Shown piece by piece: positions 54,441-64,000 of a stretch of DNA of 64,000 nucleotides. A model generated the notes under the pieces. The model did not search any database. It was not told the origin of the DNA and saw nothing but the letters and a program-made list of their open reading frames with translations. The position numbers and the translations under genes are program-made. Each line of letters starts with the position of its first letter. The first letter of the stretch is position 1. The stretch is taken from assembly GCA_029945665.1 (NCBI GenBank), contig JAQSCZ010000097.1, positions 1 through 64,000 on the forward strand, read 5' to 3'. The stretch is from a bacterium (GTDB lineage: Bacteria > Bacteroidota > Bacteroidia > NS11-12g > UBA955).

Positions 54441-55427
54441 TTAAAACAAAAAACTGTTAAATGATTTAATTAATACCAATATGGGTAGTACTTCGAATGC
54501 ACAAAGATACAAAATTAAGAATAAACTTGATTGGGTTTCAGCAAATAGTCCAGAAAAAGCAAATTTCAATAGACTCAAGCCATAAATCAAAAGTAATGAA
54601 ATTAATAGGATTAAACCTACAGATTGCTGTAATACAGGCATATTACTAAAGTAAGTAAACAAAATTAAAGGCATTAAAACCAAGGTAATTAAGAAAGCAT
54701 TGATTCTGAAAATGATGGCATAATCCTTACTTAAACTCATTTGACGGAACGCAAAAGAAAATAAAAATTTCATCCACTGATTTAAAATAAAAATAGAAAG
54801 TATGCCTGCAGAAACTAATAAAGCAAGCGTTATATCGGCATATTTTATTTCCTTAAAATTTACTCTTATTAAAACAAATACACCAATCGAAAAGACTTGA
54901 CTAATGACAAACCAAGCAAAAAACTTACTGCCTTTAAATACATCTGTTTGCGTATCATAGAATTCTCGAAAGCTCAAACTACTATACCAAGCTCTGTTGA
55001 TTAAATAGTATTGCAAAGGATAACTATACTTAAAAATTATTAATAATAGTAATACAAAGAAACACCATGCCAATACGAACCAATTGTTCATATACTCCCT
55101 CAAGGGAGGGTTTTCTGAAGCCAATAAAGACTTTCTAATATTGGCCTTAGAATTTCTAAAAATATTAAGGTCGGTTCCCTTAAATATTTGAGGCACCAAT
55201 GTATCCTTAGGAATAGTATCCATGTAGGAGGCTGTATCCTGTGTAATTGTCAAGGCCATTTGACCGAGGTCATCTATCAGCAACCGTTCCTGTTGTTGTT
55301 TTCGTATTTTAAGATAATAATCTATACCACTGAGCAAAGAATCGGGCACCAAGTGTGTTTCCTCGAAGGTAAATAAGCTTGTAGCACTATCGAATTGAGC
55401 ACTGCAAGGCACTTTCCATAATAGCAC
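54441..55427 (-). CDS. DUF4271 domain-containing membrane protein
   Basis: 328 aa multi-TM protein adjacent to hemD, a recurring Bacteroidota arrangement. Confidence 0.75.
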   Translation of the reverse strand: MLLWKVPCSAQFDSATSLFTFEETHLVPDSLLSGIDYYLKIRKQQQERLLIDDLGQMALTITQDTASYMDTIPKDTLVPQIFKGTDLNIFRNSKANIRKSLLASENPPLREYMNNWFVLAWCFFVLLLLIIFKYSYPLQYYLINRAWYSSLSFREFYDTQTDVFKGSKFFAWFVISQVFSIGVFVLIRVNFKEIKYADITLALLVSAGILSIFILNQWMKFLFSFAFRQMSLSKDYAIIFRINAFLITLVLMPLILFTYFSNMPVLQQSVGLILLISLLLIYGLSLLKFAFSGLFAETQSSLFLILYLCAFEVLPILVLIKSFNSFLF

Positions 55428-55452
55428 AAAGACTAACGATATGTATAATTTT

Positions 55453-57213
55453 TTAAAAATAACTACTTATTCCGAAATGGATTTTTCCTGCACGAAGGTC
55501 GAAATTATTTTGCTTTTCTTTACCAAGTGCATATAAAATACTTAAAATACCTGCGCGGGTTTCAATATTACCCCCTACCCCAAATCCCCATGGGGTGTCA
55601 TAGGCAGTGGCCTTTCCTGTTGTATGATCCTCATAATACGCCCCATTCCAAAATGCCTTAATGTATGAATTAGGTCCTAATAAATAGCGATATTCTAAGT
55701 CTAACATATTAAAATTGGTGGCATAAATACTTTGTTCATTAAATCCTTTTAATGAGTTGATACCCCCTTCGCGCATCACTTCATTAAAATAAATAACAGG
55801 CGCTATGATTTGTTCCAAACTAATGCCAGCCTTAATGGTTCCTTTTACTCCGATGGGGAAAAACTTATCGACTTTTAATTTAATTTGGTATTGGTTGTTT
55901 TTAATTGTGGTAGAATCGTAGAGATTATATTGTGCCTTACCAAATTTGACTCCCGATATTCTACTATCAGTCAATATCTTCTTTGTACCTGCGGATACTG
56001 TACTTTCTATCCACCATCCTTTGCGGGGATTGAACCTATAATCTAACAAATTAAAATTGGCAGACAGCCCGTATTGCGCTGTTTGTACAGAATTGATAGG
56101 CGGTAGCTTCTCTGAACTTCTAATCAAATTGGTATCTACACTAATTAAATTGGTGGTATTTATTTTATAAAAAACTTTAAATCCATTGATACCTGAAGTG
56201 TAATATTGAATGCCTATTTGCCGATTAAAATTACTATACAAAGTATCAAATTTCAAAAAGTCAACTGCCAAATCGGCCCCAATAGGCTGACCTAAAATAT
56301 AGGGATAGTTAAATGCCGTTTTCAATTCTTGAGAGCGGGCTTGGAAACTTTTCCAATTAATCATAAGCATTTTCCCAGTTTTAAAAAGGTTATTTAGTTT
56401 TAATAAAAACTCGCCTGTAAACACAAACCTTTGCGCTTGTGTTGAAGTAGCTGTACTGGGGGCCAATCCTATAATTCCATTGACTTGGTCCGATTTCTTT
56501 TTCTTCAAATACAAGTACGGTTTTGCTTTCCCTCCATTAATAAAAACCATTTGCGGAATGCGTTCAGCCAATAAAAATGGCAATTGATTCAATTTATCAT
56601 ACGCTTTCCGATAGACTGATTCGCTGTATATTTTGCCAACTCTTAAACCAGTGTATGCACCTAAAAATGATTTCTTAACATTCGCATCGCCATCAATATG
56701 TATACTATCAAAAAAGAATAATGCACCCTTATCTACAGACAAAAACACATCCAATTTATTGTTATCCAAATGCAATGAATCTGTTTTTATATTGCAAAAG
56801 GGATAGCCATTGTCCTCATAAAAACGCAATACGGCATTGGCGTAATTTGAAAATATGGCGGTATCGATTGGAGAATTAGATAGTTTTTCGCTTATGCTTA
56901 ACAATGCGCTCGACTTTGTAATCTGATAGTCGGCATTGAAACTTTTAATCTTATATTTTTCACCAATGTAAGTATGTGCTATTACTTCTTTTTTAGACCA
57001 TGATAAACTATCGATACTCACCGATGCGTAACCCTTGGCTTTATAGTAATTTAAGAAATTTCGCATGCTTCGAATCTGTTGAATGCTATCACTAGTTTTA
57101 TTGTACTTGTAATTAAGCGGATTTTCGGTAAAAGAAAGGGTATAGGTTTGCGCATTCGCAAAAGTTGCAGTTAACATGAATAGCACAATGTATTTATACG
57201 AAAATAATTTCAT
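55453..57213 (-). CDS. BamA/TamA-like outer-membrane protein (POTRA + beta-barrel)
   Basis: 586 aa; signal peptide, POTRA-like repeats, 'NFNLLDYRFNPRKGWWIESTVSAG', 'FNEVMREGGINSLKGFNEQSIYATNFNMLDLEYRYLLGPNSYIKAFWNGAYYED'. Confidence 0.82.
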   Translation of the reverse strand: MKLFSYKYIVLFMLTATFANAQTYTLSFTENPLNYKYNKTSDSIQQIRSMRNFLNYYKAKGYASVSIDSLSWSKKEVIAHTYIGEKYKIKSFNADYQITKSSALLSISEKLSNSPIDTAIFSNYANAVLRFYEDNGYPFCNIKTDSLHLDNNKLDVFLSVDKGALFFFDSIHIDGDANVKKSFLGAYTGLRVGKIYSESVYRKAYDKLNQLPFLLAERIPQMVFINGGKAKPYLYLKKKKSDQVNGIIGLAPSTATSTQAQRFVFTGEFLLKLNNLFKTGKMLMINWKSFQARSQELKTAFNYPYILGQPIGADLAVDFLKFDTLYSNFNRQIGIQYYTSGINGFKVFYKINTTNLISVDTNLIRSSEKLPPINSVQTAQYGLSANFNLLDYRFNPRKGWWIESTVSAGTKKILTDSRISGVKFGKAQYNLYDSTTIKNNQYQIKLKVDKFFPIGVKGTIKAGISLEQIIAPVIYFNEVMREGGINSLKGFNEQSIYATNFNMLDLEYRYLLGPNSYIKAFWNGAYYEDHTTGKATAYDTPWGFGVGGNIETRAGILSILYALGKEKQNNFDLRAGKIHFGISSYF

Positions 57214-57363
57214 TCATTTTTACCACTTGATAGCATACAAAACTATTGAAAACAATTGATATTATATCCTATGCGCTTGCCAATTTATGAACGCTTATTT
57301 AGTCAATTCCATTTTAACAAAAAAACAATTTTAACTCTCCCTAAAAAAACAGCATATTGCAGC

Positions 57364-58446
57364 ATGAAATTTTTAAAGCAACCTTGCTGCCTGCTAATTG
57401 CCATCAGTCTGTTATTTATGAATTGTAAAGGAGGCACAAAAGCCATCCATAAAAAACTAAAGCACCCACTTAATATTATTTTATTAATTGGCGACGGCAT
57501 GGGTCTAGCGCAAATTTCTGCGGCTTCACACTATGCGGCGGGTGACCTGTGTTTAGATTTATTTACCATCATTGGCTTAATTAAAACTGCATCGGGCGAC
57601 GACTATATAACCGATAGTGCTGCTGGCGCCACTGCCTACAGTGCGGGTGTGCATACATACAATGGCGCCATTGGTGTTGGTATGGATTCTTTACCTGTAC
57701 AAACAATCCTTGAAATGGCCGAAGCACACGCACTATCTACAGGACTAGTTGCCACTTGCAGTATCACCCATGCAACGCCCGCTTCTTACTTTGCACATCA
57801 AAAAAGCAGAAGTATGGATTTAGAAATTGCAAATGATATTTACAATCAGAATATCGATGTTGTAATTGGCGGAGGCAAGCCATACTTTGACATTGAAAGA
57901 TTGCAGAAACTCGGTTATCATGTTGCTACAGGAAATGCAATAGACTGGAAAATGGATTACCCGCAATATTTTTATTTTTATAACGACAGTATCCACCCAC
58001 CAAAATGGTTGGACGGGCGAGGCGATTTTTTAGTTAACGCAACCAACCGAGCAATCAAAACATTGAACCAAAATAAAAAAGGATTCTTCTTAATGGTAGA
58101 AGGCAGTCAGATTGATTGGGGAGGACATAACAATGATTTTAATTACACAGTACAGGAAACTTTAGACTTTGATAAAGCCGTAAGAGCAGCCTATGAGTTT
58201 GCAAAAAAAGATGGCAACACTTTGGTACTTGTTACAGCCGATCATGAAACAGGAGGCTTAGCACTGAATGGAGGCTCTTTAAAAGACCATACCATTCAAC
58301 CTGCGTATACCACTGGTCACCATACAGGCATTATGGTGCCCATTTATGCCTATGGGCCAGGTTCTGAATTATTTGCAGGCACGATGGAGAATATTAGAGT
58401 TTTTGAGCACTTGTGTGGGCTTTTGGGATTTGAAACAAAGCATTAA
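57364..58446 (+). CDS. Alkaline phosphatase
   Basis: Lipoprotein-like signal from ATG 57364; 'NIILLIGDGMGLAQISAA', 'DSAAGATAYSAGVHTYNGAIG', 'VEGSQIDWGGHNND', 'VTADHETGG'. Confidence 0.95.
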   Translation: MKFLKQPCCLLIAISLLFMNCKGGTKAIHKKLKHPLNIILLIGDGMGLAQISAASHYAAGDLCLDLFTIIGLIKTASGDDYITDSAAGATAYSAGVHTYNGAIGVGMDSLPVQTILEMAEAHALSTGLVATCSITHATPASYFAHQKSRSMDLEIANDIYNQNIDVVIGGGKPYFDIERLQKLGYHVATGNAIDWKMDYPQYFYFYNDSIHPPKWLDGRGDFLVNATNRAIKTLNQNKKGFFLMVEGSQIDWGGHNNDFNYTVQETLDFDKAVRAAYEFAKKDGNTLVLVTADHETGGLALNGGSLKDHTIQPAYTTGHHTGIMVPIYAYGPGSELFAGTMENIRVFEHLCGLLGFETKH

Positions 58447-58561
58447 AATCCTTAAATGAACCATTAATACAATATTTATTTATTATGCTATAATCCTAAT
58501 AAAAATCAATACATTTGAACTGACTAATCGTTTCAAATATTAACAAAATCGAACATCAAAT

Positions 58562-59464
58562 ATGCTATTAATTATTCTAGGTCTTATCATTTTTGGAGCA
58601 GCAAACTTCGCGCTTCGCAACAACAGTCCATTTATTCGCTTTAAAAGTTTAATAAAAATAGCTGGTATTGCATTCATCGCAATAGGTGTTTTGAATGCTT
58701 GTTTCAAACAAATAAATGCAGGTCAAATTGGCGTTAAATCACTTTTCGGAAAAGTGGAGGATGACATTCTTTTAAGTGGCTTAAATTTCATCAATCCATT
58801 GGTTGACGTAAAGACAATTGATATTAAAACTCAAAATTATACCATGAGCGGTGTGCATGATGAAGGCGCACAGGCTGGCGACGACGCCATTCGTGTTCTA
58901 ACAGCAGATGGGTTGGAAGTAACTATTGATTTAACTGTTTTATACCGTGTGGTTCCATCAGAAGCTCCGCGTTTAATTAAAGAAACGGGCTTAGACTACA
59001 ACGATAAAATTGTTCGTCCATTAACCAGAACAAAGATTAGAGACAATGCTGTTTATTACGATGCTGTATCACTATACAGTACTAAACGCGATACTTTTCA
59101 AATGCGTATTTTCAATAGTATAGAAAAAGATTTTAATAAAAGAGGTCTTATTTTAGAACAGCTTTTGGTTCGCAATATTACGTTGCCTGAATCGGTAAAG
59201 ACTACTATTGAATCGAAAATAAATGCTGAGCAAGATGCACAAAAAATGCAATTTGTATTACAAAAAGAAAAGCAAGAGGCCGAGCGTAAACGCGTGGAAG
59301 CGCAAGGTATTGCAGATTACCAACGCATTATTTCAACAGGCTTAAGCGACAAACAATTGCAGTACGAGAGTATCAAAGCAAATCTTGAGTTGGCCAAATC
59401 AGCGAATGCCAAAGTGATTATCATGGGTAAAAGCAATAGCCCTATGATTATTGACACCAAGTAA
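58562..59464 (+). CDS. SPFH/prohibitin family membrane protein
   Basis: 'INAGQIGVKSLFGKVEDDILLSGLNFINPLVDVKTIDIKTQNYTMS', 'RGLILEQLLVRNITLPESVKTTIESKINAEQDAQKMQFVLQKEKQEAERKRVEAQG'. Confidence 0.95.
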   Translation: MLLIILGLIIFGAANFALRNNSPFIRFKSLIKIAGIAFIAIGVLNACFKQINAGQIGVKSLFGKVEDDILLSGLNFINPLVDVKTIDIKTQNYTMSGVHDEGAQAGDDAIRVLTADGLEVTIDLTVLYRVVPSEAPRLIKETGLDYNDKIVRPLTRTKIRDNAVYYDAVSLYSTKRDTFQMRIFNSIEKDFNKRGLILEQLLVRNITLPESVKTTIESKINAEQDAQKMQFVLQKEKQEAERKRVEAQGIADYQRIISTGLSDKQLQYESIKANLELAKSANAKVIIMGKSNSPMIIDTK

Positions 59465-59469
59465 TTAAC

Positions 59470-60300
59470 TTACCCTCTGCATTTTCGTCTAAACTCATTC
59501 GGGCTAATTCCTTCAATTTGTTTAAATAGTTTACCGAAATAAGATTCATCATCGAATTGCAATTTGTAGGCAATTTCTTTGATACTTAAATCGGAAATAA
59601 ACAATAATTTTTTGGCTTCTAAATGTGTTTTTTCTTTTATTAATTGTATGGCTGTCGCATTGGTTACTTGCTTTAATTTACGATTAAATACAACCTTGCT
59701 TAAAGTGTACTTATCTAAAAATAAATCAATCACATTTTTATCAAGAAAATGGCCATTAAGAAACTCCATAAATGCAGGTACAATTGGATCTGATTTTGGA
59801 ATCGCAATTGCTTTTTTATTTAATAAAATAATTTTAGAAAGTATGGAGGCTAATATATTTAAAAAATAGGATCGATTTTGTTCGTTTTTCAAAAGCTCAT
59901 CGAATAAAATATTCAGTTCCTTAAACTCTTTTTCATTGAAATTAAAAACAGCCGATTGGTCGTAAAAATTTTGATAATTAATCGAGGTATCGAACTGTTG
60001 AAGTTGTGCCAAATATAAATTGCTGAAAGCTATTGTAAACCCATCGGAGCGTTTGGTGCGCTGTGATAAGTGCGCACTACCCCTAGCAACCAAATGAATG
60101 GACTGCTTTATAATTTCCTCTTTTTTATAATCGATAATATGATGTCCGCCACCCTTGCGATACACCAGTAATTGATAAAAATCGTGTGAGTGAATTTCAT
60201 CCATATTATACTTTGGTGGTTCGCTCCAATGCAAGATACTGGCCATCACTTCTTCGATGCCCATTTCTTTAAATGAATGAATTGGTAGGTCAGATTTCAT
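59470..60300 (-). CDS. AraC family transcriptional regulator
   Basis: C-terminal HTH_18 'KKLLFISDLSIKEIAYKLQFDDESYFGKLFKQIEGISPNEFRRKC'. Confidence 0.94.
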   Translation of the reverse strand: MKSDLPIHSFKEMGIEEVMASILHWSEPPKYNMDEIHSHDFYQLLVYRKGGGHHIIDYKKEEIIKQSIHLVARGSAHLSQRTKRSDGFTIAFSNLYLAQLQQFDTSINYQNFYDQSAVFNFNEKEFKELNILFDELLKNEQNRSYFLNILASILSKIILLNKKAIAIPKSDPIVPAFMEFLNGHFLDKNVIDLFLDKYTLSKVVFNRKLKQVTNATAIQLIKEKTHLEAKKLLFISDLSIKEIAYKLQFDDESYFGKLFKQIEGISPNEFRRKCRG

Positions 60301-60334
60301 CGGTAACTATTGAACATCAAAGTAAGCACTATTT

Positions 60335-60718
60335 TTATTCTTTACAACCATCGACAATCCATTTTTTTATGAGTTTTAGTTCGGCTGCACTTGGTTTGGT
60401 ATTGCCCGCAGGAGGCATGTCCTTTTTAACAAATAACCTATCATTTAAATTCCCTGCATCGCTCTGAGATTTTAACTCTTTGTAAGTTTCAAATGGATAA
60501 GCGTAACCTTGCCCATGACAGCCAATGCAATATTTATTCATGATGGGCTGTATAGCGGTATAGTGAGCAAATGTATCCGTTACTTTTACAACAGTATCGT
60601 TCTTAGTTGTAGTTACTGGAGTTGCTTCGCCCTTTTTACCACAAGCATACAATTGTAAAATAAAAAGTGTAATAAGACCGTAAATGATAGTTTTAGCGAC
60701 TGATAGTAAATGTTCCAT
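60335..60718 (-). CDS. c-type cytochrome-like lipoprotein
   Basis: 'LYACGKKGE' lipobox, 'IMNKYCIGCHGQGYAYPFETYKEL' CXXCH, 'DMPPAGNTKPSAAELKLIKKWI' distal Met ligand region. Confidence 0.85.
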   Translation of the reverse strand: MEHLLSVAKTIIYGLITLFILQLYACGKKGEATPVTTTKNDTVVKVTDTFAHYTAIQPIMNKYCIGCHGQGYAYPFETYKELKSQSDAGNLNDRLFVKKDMPPAGNTKPSAAELKLIKKWIVDGCKE

Positions 60719-61994
60719 TTTGTATTTGATTATTGTATTTTAAAGTATAGGTATAAATGCCATTGGCTAAGGCTGAGGTATTATAACTAATTAAGCTAAT
60801 ACCGTTGTAGAATTCATTGGAGATGCCTTGTCCGTTCATATTGGTGATAATAAATTCAACACATCCTGTTACGCTTTCTTTAATTTGGCAATTGATATAG
60901 TCATTTGCAGGATTAGGAAATAGTTTGAGCTTTTCCTTAGTGAATGTATTCAATTTTAAATTTTGATCGGCACTCCATTCATCTTTCGTAAATACACCCC
61001 CTAGTGATGTGTTGGCCCACCAGTTGCCATTTACAAATTCAATGGATTCAAAACTACCCCAACTATAATCCTTATCTGTGTGCACTGGCAGCCAAGTTCG
61101 CCCACCATCGGTAGTTTTGTAAATAGAAAGGCTACCCACCATATAACCTGTATCATTTTTCAAAAACATACCAGTCGGTATGTAATTAAATTTTTTCAAA
61201 CTATCTGCTACATGCCATTCGCTGTAGCGACCTTGATATAGGTAATACATTTTGCTATGGTCGTAGTAGGAACCGCAACCTGAGTAATATATATTGTATA
61301 GAAATGTTATTCCCTTTTTTGTTCTCACCATACCAATGAACTGATGACTCGCAATTTGAAACATGGTATCGGTCTCCATTTGCAATTGGGTGATAAATGT
61401 AAAACTAGCCCCTTGATTGCTCGTCATATTGATATTGACCATACTATTGTCATTGGATGTTAAAACATACCAATCGGTATCTATTATCTCAACATTGTTT
61501 ATATTGGTATCATTACTCACTTTAATTTCTTTCCAAGTGATTCCTCCATCATTTGTTGTCTTTAAAACTTTTGATGAGTAAGCCAACCATTCTAATTCCG
61601 AATTTATTTTAAGTTGATAATCCATCAGTTCTGAAGCTAGAATTTGCCTTTCCCAAGTCTTACCTTGATTGGTTGTTTTAAAAACATAAACCTCCTCTTC
61701 GGTTTTAAAATAGATGAAGCCCATATTAGCTGAAACAAATTTTATAGTAGCGTGCTCAAATAGATAGATGGTTTTTGATGGATGGAACAAGGAATCCATT
61801 TGCCAACTCTTGCCTCCATCGGTCGATCGATAAAGACAAACGCCACTGAGAGCGAAGCACAATTGTTTGTTAACAACACAGCTAGTATTCACATAGGGCA
61901 ATTTAGTAACACTTTGATTGGACCATTGTGCATTAGCAGAAAACACAGCGACCATTGATAAAACAAGTAGGGTAATTTTTATTTTCGTATTCAT
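60693..61994 (-). CDS. T9SS type A sorting domain-containing BNR/YCF48-like repeat protein
   Basis: Repeated 'YRSTDGGKSWQ', 'FKTTNQGKTWE', 'LKTTNDGGITWKEI', 'YKTTDGGRTWLPV'; C-term 'LKLFPNPANDYINCQIKES...NGIYTYTLKYNNQIQNGTFTISR'. Confidence 0.9.
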   Translation of the reverse strand: MNTKIKITLLVLSMVAVFSANAQWSNQSVTKLPYVNTSCVVNKQLCFALSGVCLYRSTDGGKSWQMDSLFHPSKTIYLFEHATIKFVSANMGFIYFKTEEEVYVFKTTNQGKTWERQILASELMDYQLKINSELEWLAYSSKVLKTTNDGGITWKEIKVSNDTNINNVEIIDTDWYVLTSNDNSMVNINMTSNQGASFTFITQLQMETDTMFQIASHQFIGMVRTKKGITFLYNIYYSGCGSYYDHSKMYYLYQGRYSEWHVADSLKKFNYIPTGMFLKNDTGYMVGSLSIYKTTDGGRTWLPVHTDKDYSWGSFESIEFVNGNWWANTSLGGVFTKDEWSADQNLKLNTFTKEKLKLFPNPANDYINCQIKESVTGCVEFIITNMNGQGISNEFYNGISLISYNTSALANGIYTYTLKYNNQIQNGTFTISR

Positions 61995-62131
61995 AACACA
62001 AATTTAGATAAGGCAAGGCCTGTAAACATGGTAGAAATTTGACTTTTTATGGTAAAAAAACAGGTATTTAAAATACATTGGCGTTACTTTTTCAGCAATA
62101 AATTAGTTATGTTTGTTTACTGAAGAACTAA

Positions 62132-63559
62132 ATGTGTAATAATTTCAAAATACTATTATTGGCGGGCTTTATAGCATTTTACAATTTGGCCAAAACACAA
62201 GTTTTGATCGAGGGCCAAATCAATAATGCTCCACCGAAAAGCACTCTCAAAATAACCTGTTATAAAGACAATATTAACTACAAGGAGATACTTTCAAAGA
62301 GTATCCCGTTAAACGCCAATGGTTCCTTTAAACTCACCTTAGCCATTCCTAAAACAGCCTTCAGTCAATTAGTAATTGGCGATGAATACACCAATCTTTT
62401 TTTGGTTAAAAACAAACATTTAAAAGTAAGTATTGAATACCAAAATTTTGATAAAAGTGTGCATTACGAAGGCAATGGAGCTGCTGATAACAATTTCATG
62501 GCAGGGCTTCTTTTGGCCGAAAATGAATTATATCATGGGCCTTATATCACCAATAAGGAAAGAGATGCATATCTGCATTTCGAAGACAGTTTAACAAGTC
62601 TACAATTAAAAGATTCTACATTTATACCAAAGTCAAATTACTCTCCAGAATTTGTTAAATTCATTAACGACCAACCTGTTTATAAAACCCTATTTTCTCA
62701 ATGGCTGTATAGTCGCCAATATAAAGTCTTAAGCTACATTTCAAAAACACCACCCTATCGTTATAACTACTTTGATTTTTTGCAAATTTACAAGTTCAAG
62801 GTCACCAAAATGGATGAACTTACCTCCTTTCTTGTTCATGAAAATGATATCATCTCCAACTTTTCCGTTCCGGATTCTATAGAAGGCTTAACATTGGATG
62901 AGGCTTTAATGTTGAAAAATTTAATGCATAGGCAATTTCTATATATAGATAACAAACGCGACTATCAATTAACAAGATTTTTACGTTATAATTTAGGTGA
63001 TGTTAAGGAAGACCTATCATTTGTAGAAACAATTGTTAACGACTATAAAATAGTATGTACAAACCCTGAATACAATGCCACAATTGACAGTGTTTTAAAC
63101 CAAATTAAGACCATTCAAAAAGGCAAGCCTGCGCCTGCTTTTACCTTAACCGATGTAAGTGGTAAAAAAGTCGCTTTAAGTGATTTTATTGGCAAGGTTG
63201 TATTCATCGATTTTTGGGCGACTTGGTGCGGCCCCTGTATAGAAGAATTGCCAGCTTCCCACCAATTAATGAATACTTTTAAGGAAGATAAAAATGTCGT
63301 TTTTCTTTATATTAATGTTATGGATGATAAGAAAAAATGGAATCAATATCTTACAAAAAAAAATGCTGAAGGCATACAATTATTTGCCGATGAAAAACAG
63401 TCCAATTCATTGATGTTCGATTATGTATTTAACGGTATTCCAACTTATGTTTTAATTGATACAAAAGGACAGATATTGAGTACGACTTTTAAATACCCAA
63501 TTTCAGAAAACTTGCAAAATTTAGCGCAGGCAATTAGAGAAGCTGCAAAACAAGAATGA
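62132..63559 (+). CDS. TlpA-type thioredoxin-like disulfide reductase with DUF4369-like N-terminus
   Basis: 'GKPAPAFTLTDVSGKKVALSDFIGKVVFIDFWATWCGPCIEELPA' (WCGPC). Confidence 0.93.
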   Translation: MCNNFKILLLAGFIAFYNLAKTQVLIEGQINNAPPKSTLKITCYKDNINYKEILSKSIPLNANGSFKLTLAIPKTAFSQLVIGDEYTNLFLVKNKHLKVSIEYQNFDKSVHYEGNGAADNNFMAGLLLAENELYHGPYITNKERDAYLHFEDSLTSLQLKDSTFIPKSNYSPEFVKFINDQPVYKTLFSQWLYSRQYKVLSYISKTPPYRYNYFDFLQIYKFKVTKMDELTSFLVHENDIISNFSVPDSIEGLTLDEALMLKNLMHRQFLYIDNKRDYQLTRFLRYNLGDVKEDLSFVETIVNDYKIVCTNPEYNATIDSVLNQIKTIQKGKPAPAFTLTDVSGKKVALSDFIGKVVFIDFWATWCGPCIEELPASHQLMNTFKEDKNVVFLYINVMDDKKKWNQYLTKKNAEGIQLFADEKQSNSLMFDYVFNGIPTYVLIDTKGQILSTTFKYPISENLQNLAQAIREAAKQE

Positions 63560-64000
63560 GAATGAATCAAAAACTAAAACTTTCGGAACTTGTAGCGGCC
63601 ATTCAAGAAACCATACAATATCAATTCGATGGCGAGTCGTATTGGGTGTCGGCACAAATTACCAATGTTAAAAAATATGAGAGCAATCACCGGTGTTACC
63701 TTACTTTAGAAGAATACGCAGGCTCACAAAAAACGGCCGAAATAAAAGCGGTTTTCTGGTCGAACACCTATGCCGAAATTGAAAAATTTGAACAAGTCAC
63801 TAAACAAACTTTTAAGAATGGGATCGAAATTATTTGCCGTGTTAAGGTGCGTTTCCACCCTGTGTATGGATTGAATTGTGATGTGCTCGAAATTGATGCT
63901 GCCCATACCGTTGGCAGTGTTGAATTAGAAAAACAAAAAACGATTGATAAACTCTTAAAAGAGAACCCAACTACTATACAGCTATTCGATGGTGTTTTTC
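63556..64000 (+). CDS. xseA: Exodeoxyribonuclease VII large subunit, N-terminal part (truncated by window end)
   Basis: Not in ORF track; open frame to window end: MRMNQKLKLSELVAAIQETIQYQFDGESYWVSAQITNVKKYESNHRCYLTLEEYAGSQKTAEIKAVFWSNTYAEI...IICRVKVRFHPVYGLNCDVLEIDAAHTVG (OB-fold of XseA); overlaps the tlpA-like stop. Confidence 0.88.
   Translation, partial: MRMNQKLKLSELVAAIQETIQYQFDGESYWVSAQITNVKKYESNHRCYLTLEEYAGSQKTAEIKAVFWSNTYAEIEKFEQVTKQTFKNGIEIICRVKVRFHPVYGLNCDVLEIDAAHTVGSVELEKQKTIDKLLKENPTTIQLFDGVF

Overview
The window is a 64 kb chromosomal segment of a Bacteroidota bacterium. The evidence is low-GC sequence, TANNTTTG-like -7 boxes, many T9SS sorting domains, the Bacteroidota split of ATP synthase genes and a short NuoG. 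Most of it is conserved housekeeping: mnmE, sucD, rocD, lipB, a LemA/TPM cluster, atpB-E-F-H-A-G, bactofilin/M23/SprE(PorW)-like, PBP1A, a complete nuoA-N operon, hemD, alkaline phosphatase, an SPFH protein, and xseA (cut by the right edge). The accessory parts are: (i) an integrase module abutting the 3' end of mnmE (1-3374); (ii) an ECF sigma / membrane anti-sigma-like / giant T9SS cargo operon in which the anti-sigma-like protein itself ends in a T9SS type B-like domain (4873-11861); (iii) a repeat-rich GH92 region with an 86-bp tandem repeat carrying GACCCC-GCT-GGGGTC palindromes, a decayed direct duplicate of the GH92 5' end, and a MITE-like palindromic element (20883-26880); (iv) a four-helix-bundle (S23/IVP-like) gene bracketed by GTTGGCA-heptad inverted repeats that exactly fills the nuoH-nuoI gap (46729-47294). 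Item (iv) is my best candidate for an undescribed mobile or cassette system. All product calls come from reading the sequence and recalling families; no database search was run.
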